DNA of 64,000 nucleotides from Hericium rajendrae (taxonomy: Eukaryota > Basidiomycota > Agaricomycetes > Russulales > Hericiaceae), in the NCBI GenBank assembly GCA_033439255.1, contig CM065884.1, forward strand, positions 1,984,001-2,048,000. Direction: 5' to 3'. The position numbers were made by a program, and so were the translations under genes. Below the pieces are notes generated by a model that worked only from the letters and a program-made list of their open reading frames with translations, was not told where the DNA came from and did not search any database. Of this stretch, positions 32,677 to 45,825 are shown piece by piece. Positions within the stretch are counted from its first letter, which is position 1. Each line of letters opens with the position of its first letter.

Positions 32677-35600
32677 ATGAGCGGTCCGCCCGACAGCTCT
32701 CCAGGTCCGGAGAAGGACACCCACATCGGCGTGACCTCTGGAATCGATGTGCAGCAATCCGAGAATGAGTTCTATGCCTTGTCTCGCCAACTGACCCAAG
32801 CCACCGTGGTCTCCGAGATTGGCTTCCATAGGGCCCCGCACGCGGAGAATGGTTCCGACAAGAGTGTCGAGAAGAAAGATGTCGAGAAGGGCGACTTTGG
32901 CGAGGAAGAGCCATTCGACCTTCGTGAGTTCCTCTCTTCGTCCAACGAGGCGAACGAAGCAGCGGGTATCAAGCACAAACACGTTGGTGTCACTTGGGAA
33001 AATCTCGAGGTTCAGGTTCCGGGCGGTGCGGACACGAAGGTACGTGTTTGACGCTCGAGAAGCAGCAATGATACTTACTGGCTTGTCTGCGCAGCTATAC
33101 GTCCGAACGTTCGGAGGTAACGCTCGACTTCCGTCTCTAGACGCGTCATTTACTCACTGGATCTGTAGATGAGGTTTGGCAGTTCTGGATTCTACCTTTC
33201 TTCAAGGCCTTCAACATGCTCAAGATGGCAGTACCCGCTGCCGCGAAGCAAATCCCTACGAAGTCGATCTTACACCAGTGCGTACTTTACAATCATTCTC
33301 CCAGCGGCGCTCTGCATCCGTATGTTGACCCATTCATCCTTCAGATCATCGGGTATTCTGCGACCCGGTCAGATGTGTCTCGTACTCGGTACCCCGGGCT
33401 CTGGTTGTACGACTTTCTTGAAGACCATTGCCAATGAACGCGGCGACTATTATCGTGTAGATGGCGATGTTTGTTACGCCGGAATCGACGCGACAGAAAT
33501 GAACAAATTCTACAAGGGCGAACTGGTGTACAACGCGGAAGGTCGGTCATTCGTGCCTTTCTCGTGCATCTGAGCACTTAACACTGGTGTTGATTCTTCA
33601 GACGATATCCATATCTCGACTCTCACTGTGGGACAGACCCTGGAATTCGCCCTCTCGACGAAGACGCCAGGCCCCAAGGGTCGTCCTCCCGGTACCTCAC
33701 GGAGACAGTTCAATGCCACGATCGAAAACATGCTTCTCCGGATGTTAAACATCACGCATACGGAAAACACACTGGTCGGGGACGAATTCGTCCGTGGCGT
33801 CTCGGGTGGCGAGCGCAAGCGTGTCAGTATCGCTGAAATGATGTGCACTCGTGCCCGCGTGCAGTGCTGGGACAACTCGTCTCGTGGTCTGGATGCCTCC
33901 ACAGCCTTGGACTTTGTGAAGTCGCTTCGCGTGATGACAGATGTGCTTGGCCAGACCACTTTTGTCACTTTGTGAGTCGTCTGCCACAATGTGGACCACG
34001 CGTGGTTACTCAATGAGAACAGATACCAAGCCGGCGAGGGTATCTATGAACTATTCGATAAGGTCATGGTGCTCGACGAGGGTCGACAGGTGTTCTTCGG
34101 ACGGCCCACCGAGGCGCGTGCCTGGTTTGAGAACCTTGGGTACAAGTCACTTCCTCGCCAGAGCACCGCCGACTACTTGACTGGCTGCACGGATCCCAAT
34201 GAGCGGCAATTCGGCCCTGGTCGCTCGGAGGCGGATGTCCCCAGCACGCCAGAGGCTCTGGAGCAGGCTTACCACGCATCCAAGACATACGGGGAAATTG
34301 TCGCAGATCTTGAGATGTACAAGAAAGAGATGGAGATTGAGAAGGCGGATCAGATTGCCTTCAGGGAGGCTGTCGCGAACGACAAGAAGCGCGGCGTCTC
34401 TAAGAAGTCCCCCTATACTCTCGGTCTTGTCGATCAGGTTATCGCTCTCAGCCGTCGTCAATTCCAGATGAGGCTGCAGGATAGGTTCCAGATCTATACC
34501 AGCTTCACTCTGTCATGGGTACGTCGTTATGCTTCGCCTACACTAGACTGTATACTGACTGTCCATCTTCTTAGGCATTAGCGCTCGTTATTGGAGGCGC
34601 GTTCTTTAATCTTCCACCCACGTCGGCAGGCGCTTTCACCCGTGGTAGTGTCATTTTCTCCGCTATGTTAACGTCTTCTTTCGATACTTTTGGAGAGGTC
34701 AGTCTCATCATATATCGGAGGTGTCTATCTACTAAAATGTCACCTTCAGTTACCGACGCAACTCCTTGGTCGTCCCATCCTTAGAAAACAGGTATGTCAT
34801 CAAGTTCTTTCTGCCCATTGTTCTCGTACTGAACTGTATATCTCAGACCGGCTACGGATTTTACCGCCCTGCTGCTATACAGATTGCTAACACTGTCGCC
34901 GATATACCCTTCTCTGCAATTCGCATCCTCGTCTACGATATCATCATCTATTTCATGTCCCATCTCTCCAGGTCTGCTGGTGGATTCTTCACATTCCATC
35001 TGATCAACTACTGTGCTTTCCTGGCGATGCAAGGTTTCTTCCGTAGTATTGGCCTCGTCTGCTCCGATTTCAACACCGCTCTGCGTGCCGCCGTCGTGTT
35101 CTTCCCCAATATTGTGATCTACACCGGTTACATGATACCCGTGGATCAAATGAAGCGCTGGCTTTTCTGGATTGTACGTGTCTCCATTAAATTATTTGCT
35201 TCGATCACTGACGCGTGTTCCCTCAGACTTACATTAATCCCATCTCCTATGGTATGCATGTTTGACCTAAACAGAGCCTATACTGATGCAACACGACTGA
35301 TAGCTTGGTCTGCTTGTGTGGAGAATGAATTCATGCGCATCTCGGTACGTTGCGACCCAACTGGCCTGAATTCTATGGTTCTTATCATAAGCATTGTACA
35401 GCTGACGTGTGACGGTGCCTCCGTTGTGCCGCGCAATGCTCCAGGGATCACGAAATACCCGTGAGTGTCGTAGCCTTTCACGACTCGATTTGATACTGAC
35501 TTATACCATCAGGGAAAATCTCGGCCCTAACCAGGTTTGCACTTTGTTCGGGGCATCGGAAGGTAGTTCCGTCGTGCCAGGAGGATCGTACCTGCAGGGT

Positions 35601-38476
35601 GGCTACGGCTTGGTCACAGCAGACCTTTGGCGCCGAAACTTCCTCGTCCTTGTCGGCTGGATCCTCTTCTTCTGGGTTCTGCAGACCGTGATCATCGAAT
35701 ACTATCCTGTAGGTCCCTCCGCACAAGGCGTCAAATGCACGCTTGCTGACTTTCTCGGCATAGCTCTGGAAATATGCTGGTGGTATGGCCATTAGCTTCT
35801 TCGCCAAGGAGAGCGCCGAGACGAAGAAGCTCAATGCTGAACTGCGTGAGCGCCGGATTAAGAAGGCAGAGAGGGAGAGGATCGAGAAAGCTCAGGCTAT
35901 GGAAGGGACCAGGTCGAAGAGAGACCCGTCAGTATTATTTCTGCGCATTGACCATCCTCGTTGCTCACACTGCCGCAGAGATGCCTACCCGGACCGCAAG
36001 ACATTCACTTGGGAGAAGCTCGACTACACCGTTCCAGTCCCTGGGGGCACGAGGCAGCTGCTCAACAATGTCTACGGCTATGTGAAGCCGGGAACTCTTA
36101 CGGCTTTGATGGGTGCTTCCGGTGCCGGTATGTCCTTCGGGCTCTCTAGGACTCGTGTCGGTGCTTATGGTTCTCTCAGGTAAAACGACGTGCCTGGATG
36201 TGCTCGCACAAAGGAAAAACATCGGTGTCGTTAGGGGCGATATTCTTGTCGACGGCCGTCCCCTGGATGGAGATTTCGCTCGCGGGACCGCGTATGGTAT
36301 GTATGACAAGATATCACTCGTTTACCGAGGCTAACACATTCACAGCTGAGCAGATGGATGTTCATGAGCCAACAGCAACTGTCCGCGAGGCCATGCGTTT
36401 CTCTGCTTACCTGCGGCAACCGGCGCACGTCCCCAAGGAAGAGAAGGACGCATACGTCGAGGACATGCTTGAGCTGCTTGAATTGCAAGATCTCGCCGAC
36501 GCCATCGTGTGGAGTCTCGGTGTTGAAGCGCGCAAGCGTCTGACTATCGGTGTCGAGCTTGCCAGCAAGCCGGAGCTATTACTGTTCCTCGACGAACCTA
36601 CGTCCGGCCTCGACGCCCAGAGTGCGTGGAACTTGGTTCGGTTCTTGAGGAGACTCGCGGACAGCGGGCAGGCCATTCTCTGCACGATCCATCAGCCGTC
36701 GTCCTTGCTCTTCGAGAGTTTCGACCGTCTATTACTTCTCGGACGCGGCGGCAACACAATTTACTTTGGCGACATCGGTGAAGATTCTTCGGTCATGCGG
36801 GAATATTTCGCTCGTAATGGTGCGGTGTGCCCGAGCAATGTCAACCCTGCCGAGTTCATGCTGGAGGCCATTGGTGCTGGTGTCACACCGAGGATCGGTG
36901 ATCGTGACTGGAAGGACATCTGGCTGGACTCGCCGGAGTACGAGCGGACTAGGCAGGAAATTGAGGACATCAAGGCGAAGGCCCTTGCGAAGCCTCACGA
37001 GGGCAACAAGAAGTCATCCACCTGTAAGTTATGTGCTTAACTTGAATGTTCGCATCTTCTGACTGAGGTGTATCGCAGATGCTACACCGTTTCGGACACA
37101 GCTCGAGGTTGTGGTGGCCCGCAACTTCAAGGCCTTGTGGAGGTCTCCCGAATACGTGTTCACTCGTCTGTTCTCCCATCTCATCGTGTCGCTGCTCGTT
37201 TCGCTGCCCTTCCTGCAACTGGGGAACAGTGTCCGGGACCTGCAATACCGCGTGTTCGGAATGTGCGTCTTTTATCTCCCTTGTGACTGTCAAAAAGGCT
37301 AATATTCTAATCGATTTCCAGCTTCTTTGCGAGTATCCTCCCTGGTCTCGTTATCCCTCAGTTGATGCCCATTTTCATCTACAACCGAAGTAAGTTGCTT
37401 GCACTAGATGGGTATGACTCGATGCTGATGAAGGCTACGTATAGGGACCTTTATTCGAGGTTTGTATCACACCTCCGAACTGCTTACTCCGGAGTCTGAC
37501 TTTTTGTCTCACAGAGGCATCCAGTAGAATCTACTCTCCGTACGTGTTTGCCATTGGACAGCTGCTTGGAGAGATCCCGTATTCGATTCTATGCGCTATC
37601 CTATACTGGGTCTTGATGGTAAGTGGGGGATGCTATATGGCATGGATAGTGCATCTGAGTATAGTTCTGCAGGTCTATCCAATGGGCTTCGGTAAAGGTG
37701 CCGCCGGAACCAACGGAACCGGCTTCCAGCTGCTCGTCGTCTTGGTCACCGAACTCTTCGCTGTGTCCCTTGGTCAGATGTTGGCATCGATTTCTCCGAG
37801 CATTCAGGTAGCAGTTTTGTGGACGCCGCCGATCTCCGTCATCCTTGGAAACTTCTGTGGTGTCACCATCCCCTACCCAACCATGATCCACTTCTGGAGG
37901 TCATGGATATATCAGCTGGATCCGTTCACGCGCATGCTCGCCGCCATGTTGTCCACAGAGCTTCAGTAAGTGGCCGACTTACTCCATCGTTTGTGATGCT
38001 TATCCTCTTGTACAGCGGTCTTGCCATTAAATGTCAACCCGCGGAGTTTTACACCTTCAGTCCTCCATCTGGGCAGACGTGCCAGGCCTGGGCGGGTGAA
38101 TTCGTCAACGCTGCAGGTGGATATCTGGACAATCCGGACGACTCAGCGGCTTGCCGGTATTGCCAGTACAAAGTACGTGTCTGCATGCTCGGATCTTTCC
38201 GACGACGACGATCTGACACATTTGTAGGTTGGTGATGAGTTCTTTGAGCCCCTCAACATCCAGTTTGATAATCGTTGGAGAGATGTGTGGGTTTTCTTCT
38301 GTTACTTCGGTGAGTCTCTACGCAAATTCAACATGTCCTTGCTGACGTATCGCGCGTATTTAGTGTTCAACTTCCTGTTCACGATCGGTGAGTTTGCTCC
38401 CATACGTGCGAAGTGAATCACGACTGACAGCTGCTTGATAGTTGCATCTCGCTTCCTTCGCTTCGCCAAACGGTAG
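32677..38476 (+). CDS. PDR-type ABC transporter (ABCG full-size multidrug pump)
   Basis: ATP-driven plasma-membrane exporter of toxic or hydrophobic compounds, with (NBD-TMD)x2 order and about 1,450-1,480 residues across roughly 20 short introns. NBD1: Walker [14 protein letters not shown] with the PDR-typical Cys in place of Lys, signature [10 protein letters not shown], Walker [19 protein letters not shown]1 includes [20 protein letters not shown], then [20 protein letters not shown] and [21 protein letters not shown]2: Walker [14 protein letters not shown] split by an intron, signature [15 protein letters not shown], Walker [20 protein letters not shown]2: [15 protein letters not shown] through [12 protein letters not shown], followed by a Cys-containing extracellular loop ([13 protein letters not shown]). 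Ends [11 protein letters not shown]. All domains present. The asymmetric NBD1 matches fungal PDR pumps. Confidence 0.95.
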
Positions 38477-39056
38477 ATTGCACGCAAAACCTTCTAGACT
38501 CCAATATTCTCCATTCACGTTCATCATTGCTCGTTTACCGCACGCATTCTCTTCATAGATACCATTCTGCAGCGATTTAATCATGCATCGGGACGAATCT
38601 CCTTACACTCATCTCGCATGTGGTATATAGATGTTTAGTTACGACTCACTACGACCCAAGATAGACTTTCAGGTAGCTAGATGATACTGGCCGCATAATT
38701 CAAGTTGCATCTTTGTGTGTCCTTTCCTTTAAATAATGCGCTGCAAGTTCTTCCGACAAAAACGACATCAACCATCATCATTGATTATGGGATTCTAACA
38801 CTGTAGGTAAGATATGTAGCGGATCGTGGCATGCCGCCTTCAGGGTAGGTCGCCGACCAATATCATTGAGAGCACTAGGCACGCACGCGCACCATGGTGT
38901 CGCTGGATGTCGGCCATTTCTATGGCTTATTCATGTCTACGAGTTCCGAATGACAATCCCAAATATTGGCAGATTGATGTATGAATCTCATTCAAATGAC
39001 AAATCGCAAGCGAGCATAACTATAAGCCAATAGGTCTCGTGCAGCCACATCCCGGC
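38477..39056. other. Convergent intergenic region
   Basis: 3' ends of the ABC transporter (+) and the RRN6-like gene (-) face each other. No additional feature seen. Confidence 0.5.
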
Positions 39057-42000
39057 CTAAAACCCGCCCAGCCTCTTCTTCTGCGGCTTCTTCGTAAACC
39101 CTTGCCGTCCCCCATATGGCCCCGCAACCATCTGCGTACTCGCCATAAACTCCTGGCTAAACTGCATAGCAGGTTCTGCCAGCGCGTCCTGGCTCTGCAC
39201 ATTCATCAGGGTCGGCAGGCGCCGGATGCGCTCCTGCGACGGGTGCTTTTGCAGATCAAGGGGCTTCACGGGAGGTTTAGCAGCCAAGACCGGCGGAATT
39301 TGGGAAGAGACGATTACTGGGGGTCGCTGGGACTGCACGGCTCCAGTCATGTGCGTGTTTCGGGGCGTTGGCGTTGGCGCCTTCGTTGGCCTAGGAGGTA
39401 CCGCAGCAGGCTCTTCACTTGAATATGGGTCGTGATATTCGTACGCATCTGGATCGGATCCAACATCCCACTCCTTCAAAAGCAGGCGTACGCCCGACGG
39501 TGTAGCAGGCTGTCGAGGCCCGCCGTCGTCCTCCTTTCTGTAGTGATCCTTGAAAGTTGGGGATAGGAAGCCAAACTGCAGCTCCGGCAGCTCGGCAGCT
39601 CCGAGTGACATCGCCTCGGTGGCGCGTGATACGTTGTCAAGAAGATCATCGTCCGGTTCGTGTGGTCGAGAATGGGAGAAAGGCTGAGGCGAGAAGACGG
39701 TCGTCGACAAGGCCAAATCGAGCGTCAGCTGCTCGCGCGCCTCGGTCTCCCGTCGAATTGAGGGCCCTGGGCGGTAATCATCCATAACGAGATTGTGAGA
39801 TGCGAGGCGATCACTGATGTCTTGCGGCTTGTCCGTGACGTCGTTTGAGAAACGGCGAAGAAAGGGTGTTATGTCTGATTGCCAGGACACCTGCTTCCTC
39901 AGATTGTCCATGGGTATTCTGTCTTGTACCAATGCGCGATATCCTCTCTTGTTATTGAGAGTGCTTTGGGTTAAGAAATCGGCTCTAGACGCCTGCAAGG
40001 GCTCGTCACCCGAACGAAATGCAATGTCAAAACTGTATTGGACTCATTTATTAACGGCTTTGGTCAAAATAACTGTGTGGAACGGAAACGTACGTCGTCA
40101 GCATGTGCTCCTTCGGCGAATTGGCTTCTTGAAGATAAGATGACATTCGCTCGAGGGTATCATAGACCGCTTCTGCATTCTCTGGCGGACGGATACCTTT
40201 CTCTGGGTCCGTATTCATGAAAAGTCCTGCAAATAGCGGTGAGCACGGGCCATGTGACAGGCGAGCTATGCTTACTTTGGTAACCAGCTCGAAAATCGAC
40301 CTGACTTGCATCCCGACCACCCAATATCCCTACATCTTCTCGCATTTTCTCAGTTCTCGCATCCAGCTCCCTGGCGGCTTTAGGCCAGTCAGCTCTGGGT
40401 TTTGCCGTGAAACTTTCCTGCGGCTCAAGAGTAGTGTCGGACGAAACCGACAGGTCCCTTTGGAGAACTCCTCTGCGTTCCGTAAGCTGCAGGACGGATA
40501 TCTGGCTTTGATTCAATTCAGGATAGCCTTGAACAATGTGATATCCGAGATGGATCTCCGAAGAGCCCATGGGGGTACAGCAATACGCCGGGGCATTCAA
40601 GTGAAGCAGCCCGCTGCCGGTGCGAGAAACGTCATAGACAGTCATCAGGTCATTTTTACGAGACGACAGTAATGAGAACCGATCTATACCCATCGTCGTC
40701 AGCTCAACATCAACACAGACGTGATGACAGGTGATACTTACTGTTCTGCACGTGCGCAGTGCGCAGCTGCAATGTACGGTCGAATTTTCTGCCATGCTTG
40801 ATGGCAAGGACTGCCCTGCCGGGGTAACGTTTGTCAAGCCACAGAAGCTCGCTGGTCGTGGCCATTTGAAGCAGACCTTCATCGCTGATGAAATCAATTG
40901 AAGTCAGGAGGTCCTGTGAAGACCAGATCTTGTACAAGGCTGTCCCTTGACTTGGCCCCTATCGTAAAAATTAGGATGACTCTGAGAAAATGATACAGTA
41001 GACTCACACGAAAGTCCATGTTCATGATATTCTTGCTGGATGCCAGGAAATACTCCCAGGAATCATCACCCAACGCAAGCCTCCAGAATGCGTCTTCAGG
41101 ACCGCCAGCGAAATCCTCAGGCTTTCGGATCATTTGCCTGAATTCATCATTAGCACAGATACCGCATTTATGCTCTGACTACCCACGGCTGAATTCCACT
41201 GCTCATTGGACTGCTATACACGGCACCTTGATCGTCGACAAGAGTCGCCCGCTGCGGTGAGGACGAGAGTTGGACATCGACTACTGCTCTGCCACCAAGA
41301 TCTGAGTTTTGGTGACATGCTAATTCGGAGACTGCGAGCCTAGAGGCAGCCGATGTGGTGCCATGGTTGAGTGCGACGGAGAGAAAGCTCATTGACGCAT
41401 ATGTACGTATAGCAAGGACGGGGCCTTGTTGAAAGGTTAGCTGACAACACCATGAAGGAGCCAAAAAAGACTCACTCCGATCAAAACCGTCGCTGAAAGG
41501 AGGAAAGGTCGCGATCTGCAGTATGGGTGTCTCAAACTGCCTGACGGGTCGCAAATTTGGAACCAATCGTGCACCACTAGTCTTAGGAAAGAGAACTTCT
41601 GACATATCTGACATTGGGAGAAATGTTTAGCACATGCACATGTGGCCAGACCCGAAAATACCCACTCAAGTCGGAGCCGACTTCGCCGGTGGGGAAAACC
41701 AAGAAGGCATGTTTGCGAAGTTTGTCAACACAGTATAGCGAAACCATCTGATCTCCGACGTAGGGATCGAAATCGAAGAGACTGGCTGAGTATTTGGCTT
41801 CCGACACGACAACATCTCTAATGATGTCAGAGGGAATATCCACGTCGGGGTGAGAAGACCTGATAAAGTGAGCCTGAGGAACTTCCGTTAGCATATAACA
41901 ATTCAGAGTGCTCCAGGAGACTTACTGCCTGCTCTGCCCTTTGCAGTATAGGTACACGCGGATCGGGCATACGCGCAGAACGCGTCGTTGGGAATACCTT

Positions 42001-42272
42001 GAGAGCTGTCCCGTCTACTGGGACAAGTCTGTCCGCTAGCCGCAGTTTAGCATATGACCACGAGGCTCAGCTGCAAGCCTACGAGTTTCAAAGTCTGGAA
42101 TCGTTGTCCACTCCCATTTCTTGTCCCCTCGCGTCAGCGTTCCGGCGGTCAACGCTCCAGCCTCCAGCCGAGGATGTTGGGACACTTTCTCCTTCTCTTT
42201 GGCTTTGCTCTTTCCTTTGCCCCGAGTCGAAGCTCTTTGCAAAGGCCTGTCATTTGCGGGCCAAGCGTCCAT
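39057..42272 (-). CDS. RRN6-like RNA polymerase I transcription initiation factor
   Basis: Member of the Rrn6/TAF1C-like family, the WD-propeller subunit of the core factor that loads Pol I on rDNA. Start at 42272 (MDAWPANDRP, then a KGKSKAKEKEK basic tract and WEWTTIPDFE). An intron with GTAGGC donor leads to KVFPTTRSARMPDPRVP. Propeller-type stretches follow: ILQIATFPPFSDGF, RAVVDVQLSSSPQRATLVDD, GAVYSSPMSSG, WEYFLASSKNIMNMDFR, SLLSSRKNDLMTVYDVSRTG. The C-terminal 300 residues are Pro/Ser-rich and end TQMVAGPYGGRQGFTKKPQK then KRLGGF, like the short conserved tail of Rrn6 proteins. Assigned by recalled resemblance; a profile search would settle it. Divergent from uL3m (151 bp). Confidence 0.75.
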
Positions 42273-42423
42273 TCCATTTGCTAAGAGTGAGGAAGGGTGG
42301 CTAGAGCAGAGTGTGCAGGGGATACGATTTCGAGCTGAAAAGGCTCGCTTGCGAAATGAATTGAGTGAAAGTCGCCGTCCCGCAAAATGACTTCACCGAA
42401 ATTTCGCTTACGTAAGCCGAAGA

Positions 42424-43624
42424 ATGCCGCGCGATTTCCTTTCTGGTCGGTTTACACTTTTGACAACGACGGCGGTCATGTTCAGGCAGTGGGCTTCGTC
42501 CCAGCGTCCATTCATTCTCTCATGCCGATACATCTCCTCTTCTGCAAAGGCCGGTGCTGAGGCTGCCGCTGGTTCCTCTGCTCCCGTGCCGAAATGGACG
42601 CCGAAGTCCATACGTACCGGCGTCATTGCTAGGAAACGCGGAATGACAGCGATGTGGGATGACCATGGTGCTCGTTTCCCGGTCACCGTGCTTCAGGTTC
42701 GTCAAAATGCATTCCTTTTCTCAGCCCTGTCTTATTTTACCTCTAGCTTGAGAACTGTCAAGTCACCGCAAATGTTACGACCGTCCGCAAAGACCAGTCT
42801 GAGTATCACGCTGTCCAGGTTGCGGCGTCAGACAGACCCGCGAAGACTACTACCGCCCAAATGCTAGGTCATTTCAACAAGGCCGGAGTGGCGCCAAAGC
42901 GCATCGTGAAGGAATTTCCTGTGACGCCAGATGCTCATGTGCCAGTTGGTGCGTCCTTGTGCTTTTCGTCCTTGCCTGTGGCTCATGTCTGGGGTAGGCA
43001 CTACTCTTTCTGCCATTCATTTCGTACCGGGCCAGTACGTTGATGTGATTGCAAATTCGTGAGTGGTGGCTACTGTGTGAGATGAGTTGTGTTGACGTGA
43101 TTTCCACTTAAGCATCGGCAAGGGCTTTCAAGGGACAATGAAGCGTTGGAACTTCAAGGGCTTGCGCGCTAGTCACGGTGTCTCGGTGTCACACCGTTCT
43201 GCTGGTTCAACTGGTGCCCATCAGGTAATGCTGCTTGTTTCACACGTTTGAAGATTCGTTCTGATGTGCCTCATAGGATCCTGGTAGGATTTGGCCCGGC
43301 AAGAAAATGGCCGGGCGCATGGGCGGCAAGCGTATCACAACGCAAAACCTTGCCGTGATACGCGTCGACTCTGATCTAGACCTCGTCTTCGTCCGCGGTT
43401 GCGTTCCCGGCATTGATGACGCTCACGTCCTCGTTCGCGATGCGAAGAAAAATATGGTCTGCCTTGGGTCGGCTAACCAAGCGAAGGGCCTCTATGAGAA
43501 GGTGCTGCCGAAGGGCGTAGAAGACCTGCCGTTCCCTGCTGGAACTACTGAAATGGCGAAGGCATTGCCTCCTGTCGTTGTCGCTCCTACTCTCCGCCGG
43601 AGTCCTTTCATTCCTCGAGAATAG
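42424..43624 (+). CDS. Mitochondrial large-subunit ribosomal protein uL3m
   Basis: Exons 42424-42696, 42747-42948, 42998-43058, 43113-43224 and 43277-43624 join in frame to 331 residues. N-terminal presequence rich in Arg/Ser/Ala without acidic residues ([20 protein letters not shown]). The L3 body includes [20 protein letters not shown] and [19 protein letters not shown]. The L3 signature is [20 protein letters not shown], followed by [11 protein letters not shown] and [20 protein letters not shown]. Builds the peptidyl-transferase side of the mitochondrial ribosome (yeast Mrpl9). Two in-frame ATGs at the start are possible (42424 or 42478); the first is annotated, and the second gives a more typical presequence length. 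Confidence 0.95.
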
Positions 43625-44236
43625 ATTCAATGTCATGCATTGGTTACCACTGCCATTCGCGCCATGTCGCACTCGTCGTGTCTATGCTATTGGCAACCCC
43701 ATTATATTCAAATCAAGTCTAATTGCCCTGCTCTACATGATCTAGCAAGATGTATCAGTTTTCGCCGGACACATTGACTGAGAGCGTTTCGTCCCAGCAT
43801 CCGTGTCATCTCGGGCGCGGGCGCGGATGCCTGTTGAATGTCGGGTGACGGTGACATGCGTCCGATACCTGTTACTTGGGCGGCGACGCCATCTTCAATA
43901 GCCCTGGTGCGTATAGATTCGTTTTCTGGTTCTCTGTTCCATGAACGTCGAACAATCAAACAATACGCGGTCACGTGTAATATAACAGCGAGCGCATGTC
44001 CAGTCCTTGGCAGGCAGGTTAGGCTTCACACGTCTACTGTCTCCCACGGAACAATCTATGCAGAATTCACAGCTATCTGCTATGCGACGGCGTGATGACC
44101 GTCGTCCTCACGAGCGAAAGTTAAGCGTCTATATAGAGGGCTGCTGAGGCTGCAGTCTCAAACAGCCCCACAAGCCTGGTAGCTTGAGCATCTTCATTCT
44201 TCTATTCCCTTCTTCGTTCGTCTTCCTACAGCTTCT
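43625..44236. other. Intergenic with TATA box of the secreted-protein gene
   Basis: CTATATAGA at about 44129-44137, roughly 100 bases upstream of the next ATG, followed by a pyrimidine-rich leader (TTCTTCTATTCCCTTCTTCG). No other feature seen. Confidence 0.5.
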
Positions 44237-45578
44237 ATGCAGCTCTTTACAGTATTATGTCTGATTTCGTCTGGTTCGATCGTGGCAGCCTGGCCTATCA
44301 ATGCTTATCCTTCCTCGTTCGTCTCGCGGTTTACTTTCTTCCTTGTGCACACTAACTCTTTGCTGTGACAGCCTCATCCCCACATCCCCACCGGCATGCG
44401 TTGGGAAGGCATCCAATGCATCGTCCACGACGAACTCGACGGCACTTCCAGATTTGCCCAACTCCACCGCTTCAGCCATTAACTCGACGGATCCCCCCAG
44501 CTCAATAGTCTTCTCAAATACGACTACCACAACCCGCCATGATCCGAAGGACGTCCCCGATTTTAATAATTCGACTGTTCTTTCTAATTCGACGTTGAGT
44601 GGCAAGTCGACCGATCTGCCAGGCAGTCCGATCAACTTCGGCACCTCGACGCCAGCGTGCAACTCGACGGTTTCAAGCAATTCAACTGACCTGAGCTCTA
44701 CTGACGTTGGCGACGCGTCTTCTGCAGGGAGTTCGACTGACTCGGGCTCGGGCAGCATCTCGAACTCTGACAACTCGAGCTCTGATAACTCAACGAACCC
44801 GGCGACTTTCACGGGACCCTCGAACGCGACGAGTCTCCTGGGCTCCGGCAGTTCGACTTCCACTGCCAAGAAAGCGGGACAGACGCTCCCTGCGGCAGGT
44901 TTCCCCATTTCAGAGACACCGGCAGTACCCGTTCCTCTCAACGCGAAGTCCATCATCCCAAGATGGCTGCGTATGCGTGTGCCCAAGTTCAGGCGCATCG
45001 TCCAGGCTGATTTGCCTGATGTTGCACAGAGTTGGCAGGATCTATGCGTGAGTACCCTGTTATTCCACAGAGCCCGGTTTCATTTACCGTGATCACGAAT
45101 GTTGCAGCTTGCGAGTGGTGGAGACATAGTCACGACCGATCCCTGCGTCCAGCTGGCCGGTGTCAACGGCATCAACGCCCTCTTGGCCAACGGAGACGTT
45201 TGCGCACAGCAGGACAACGCCGACGCAATGATCGACTTCGCGAAGAGCCTTGGGGTCACGAACAGCGCGGCGCTCATTGCCAACGCTATTGCGTATCGTA
45301 AACATCCGCGGAATGCACTCAATATTGGCGGTGTCATCCCTTCGACGCCGTACTGCCAGAAGGCGCCGAAGAACCCGGAGCTGCAAGGGGTTGTTAATGC
45401 CCAGCTGGACAGTGCGGATCCAGGCGTTTTTGGAGGCCGGATTTCCCTCTTGTTGTGTTCGGGAACGGTTAGTATTTTGTATCATCCTTTCTCGCATGGC
45501 AGCTAACCTTGTAATTTCGCAGATGGAACTTGTCCCTTCGGACAGGTTCCGGATGTCTCCACATGTTCTTGCAATTGA
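44237..45578 (+). CDS. Secreted Ser/Thr/Asn-rich protein, basidiomycete family of unknown function (one-base frame break)
   Basis: N-terminal signal peptide MQLFTVLCLISSGSIVAAWP. After the first intron comes a 200-residue Ser/Thr/Asn-rich linker with many NST/NSS/NTT glycosylation sequons. The conserved C-terminal domain is DPCVQLAGVNGINALLANGD, DNADAMIDFAKSLGVTNSAA, LIANAIAYRKHPRNALNIGG and STPYCQKAPKNPELQGVVNA. The last exon fits the family tail (DGTCPFGQVPDVSTCSCN) only if one base is added near 45436, at GGCC; without it the frame ends differently at about 45589. I have seen such Cys-containing domains in secreted proteins of wood-decay fungi, but no function is known to me. Confidence 0.78.
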
Positions 45579-45825
45579 TGGCCTAATCTAGTTTCTCTGT
45601 GGGCATGCTCGCATCTGTCATTACGTGGATATTCACTGCTGGCATGTAGTGTATATAATATTGATCAAGCATTAAATGCGAGTCGTCGTCTCTTTGCGTA
45701 GGTGCCATTATAGTGTACTGCATGGTATATATCATACATGTGGTCCCGAGGGTATGGAGCAATACAATGGTAGAACAGGCCCAGTCGTGAGGGAGAAAAA
45801 GGGAATAAGACATGGATGGAGGGTA

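Noticed and set aside
42000-42100. Apparent frameshift near the N-terminus of the RRN6-like gene
   Set aside because: A 47-nt intron (GTAGGC donor, GCTAAAC branch-like site, CTAG acceptor) restores the frame.
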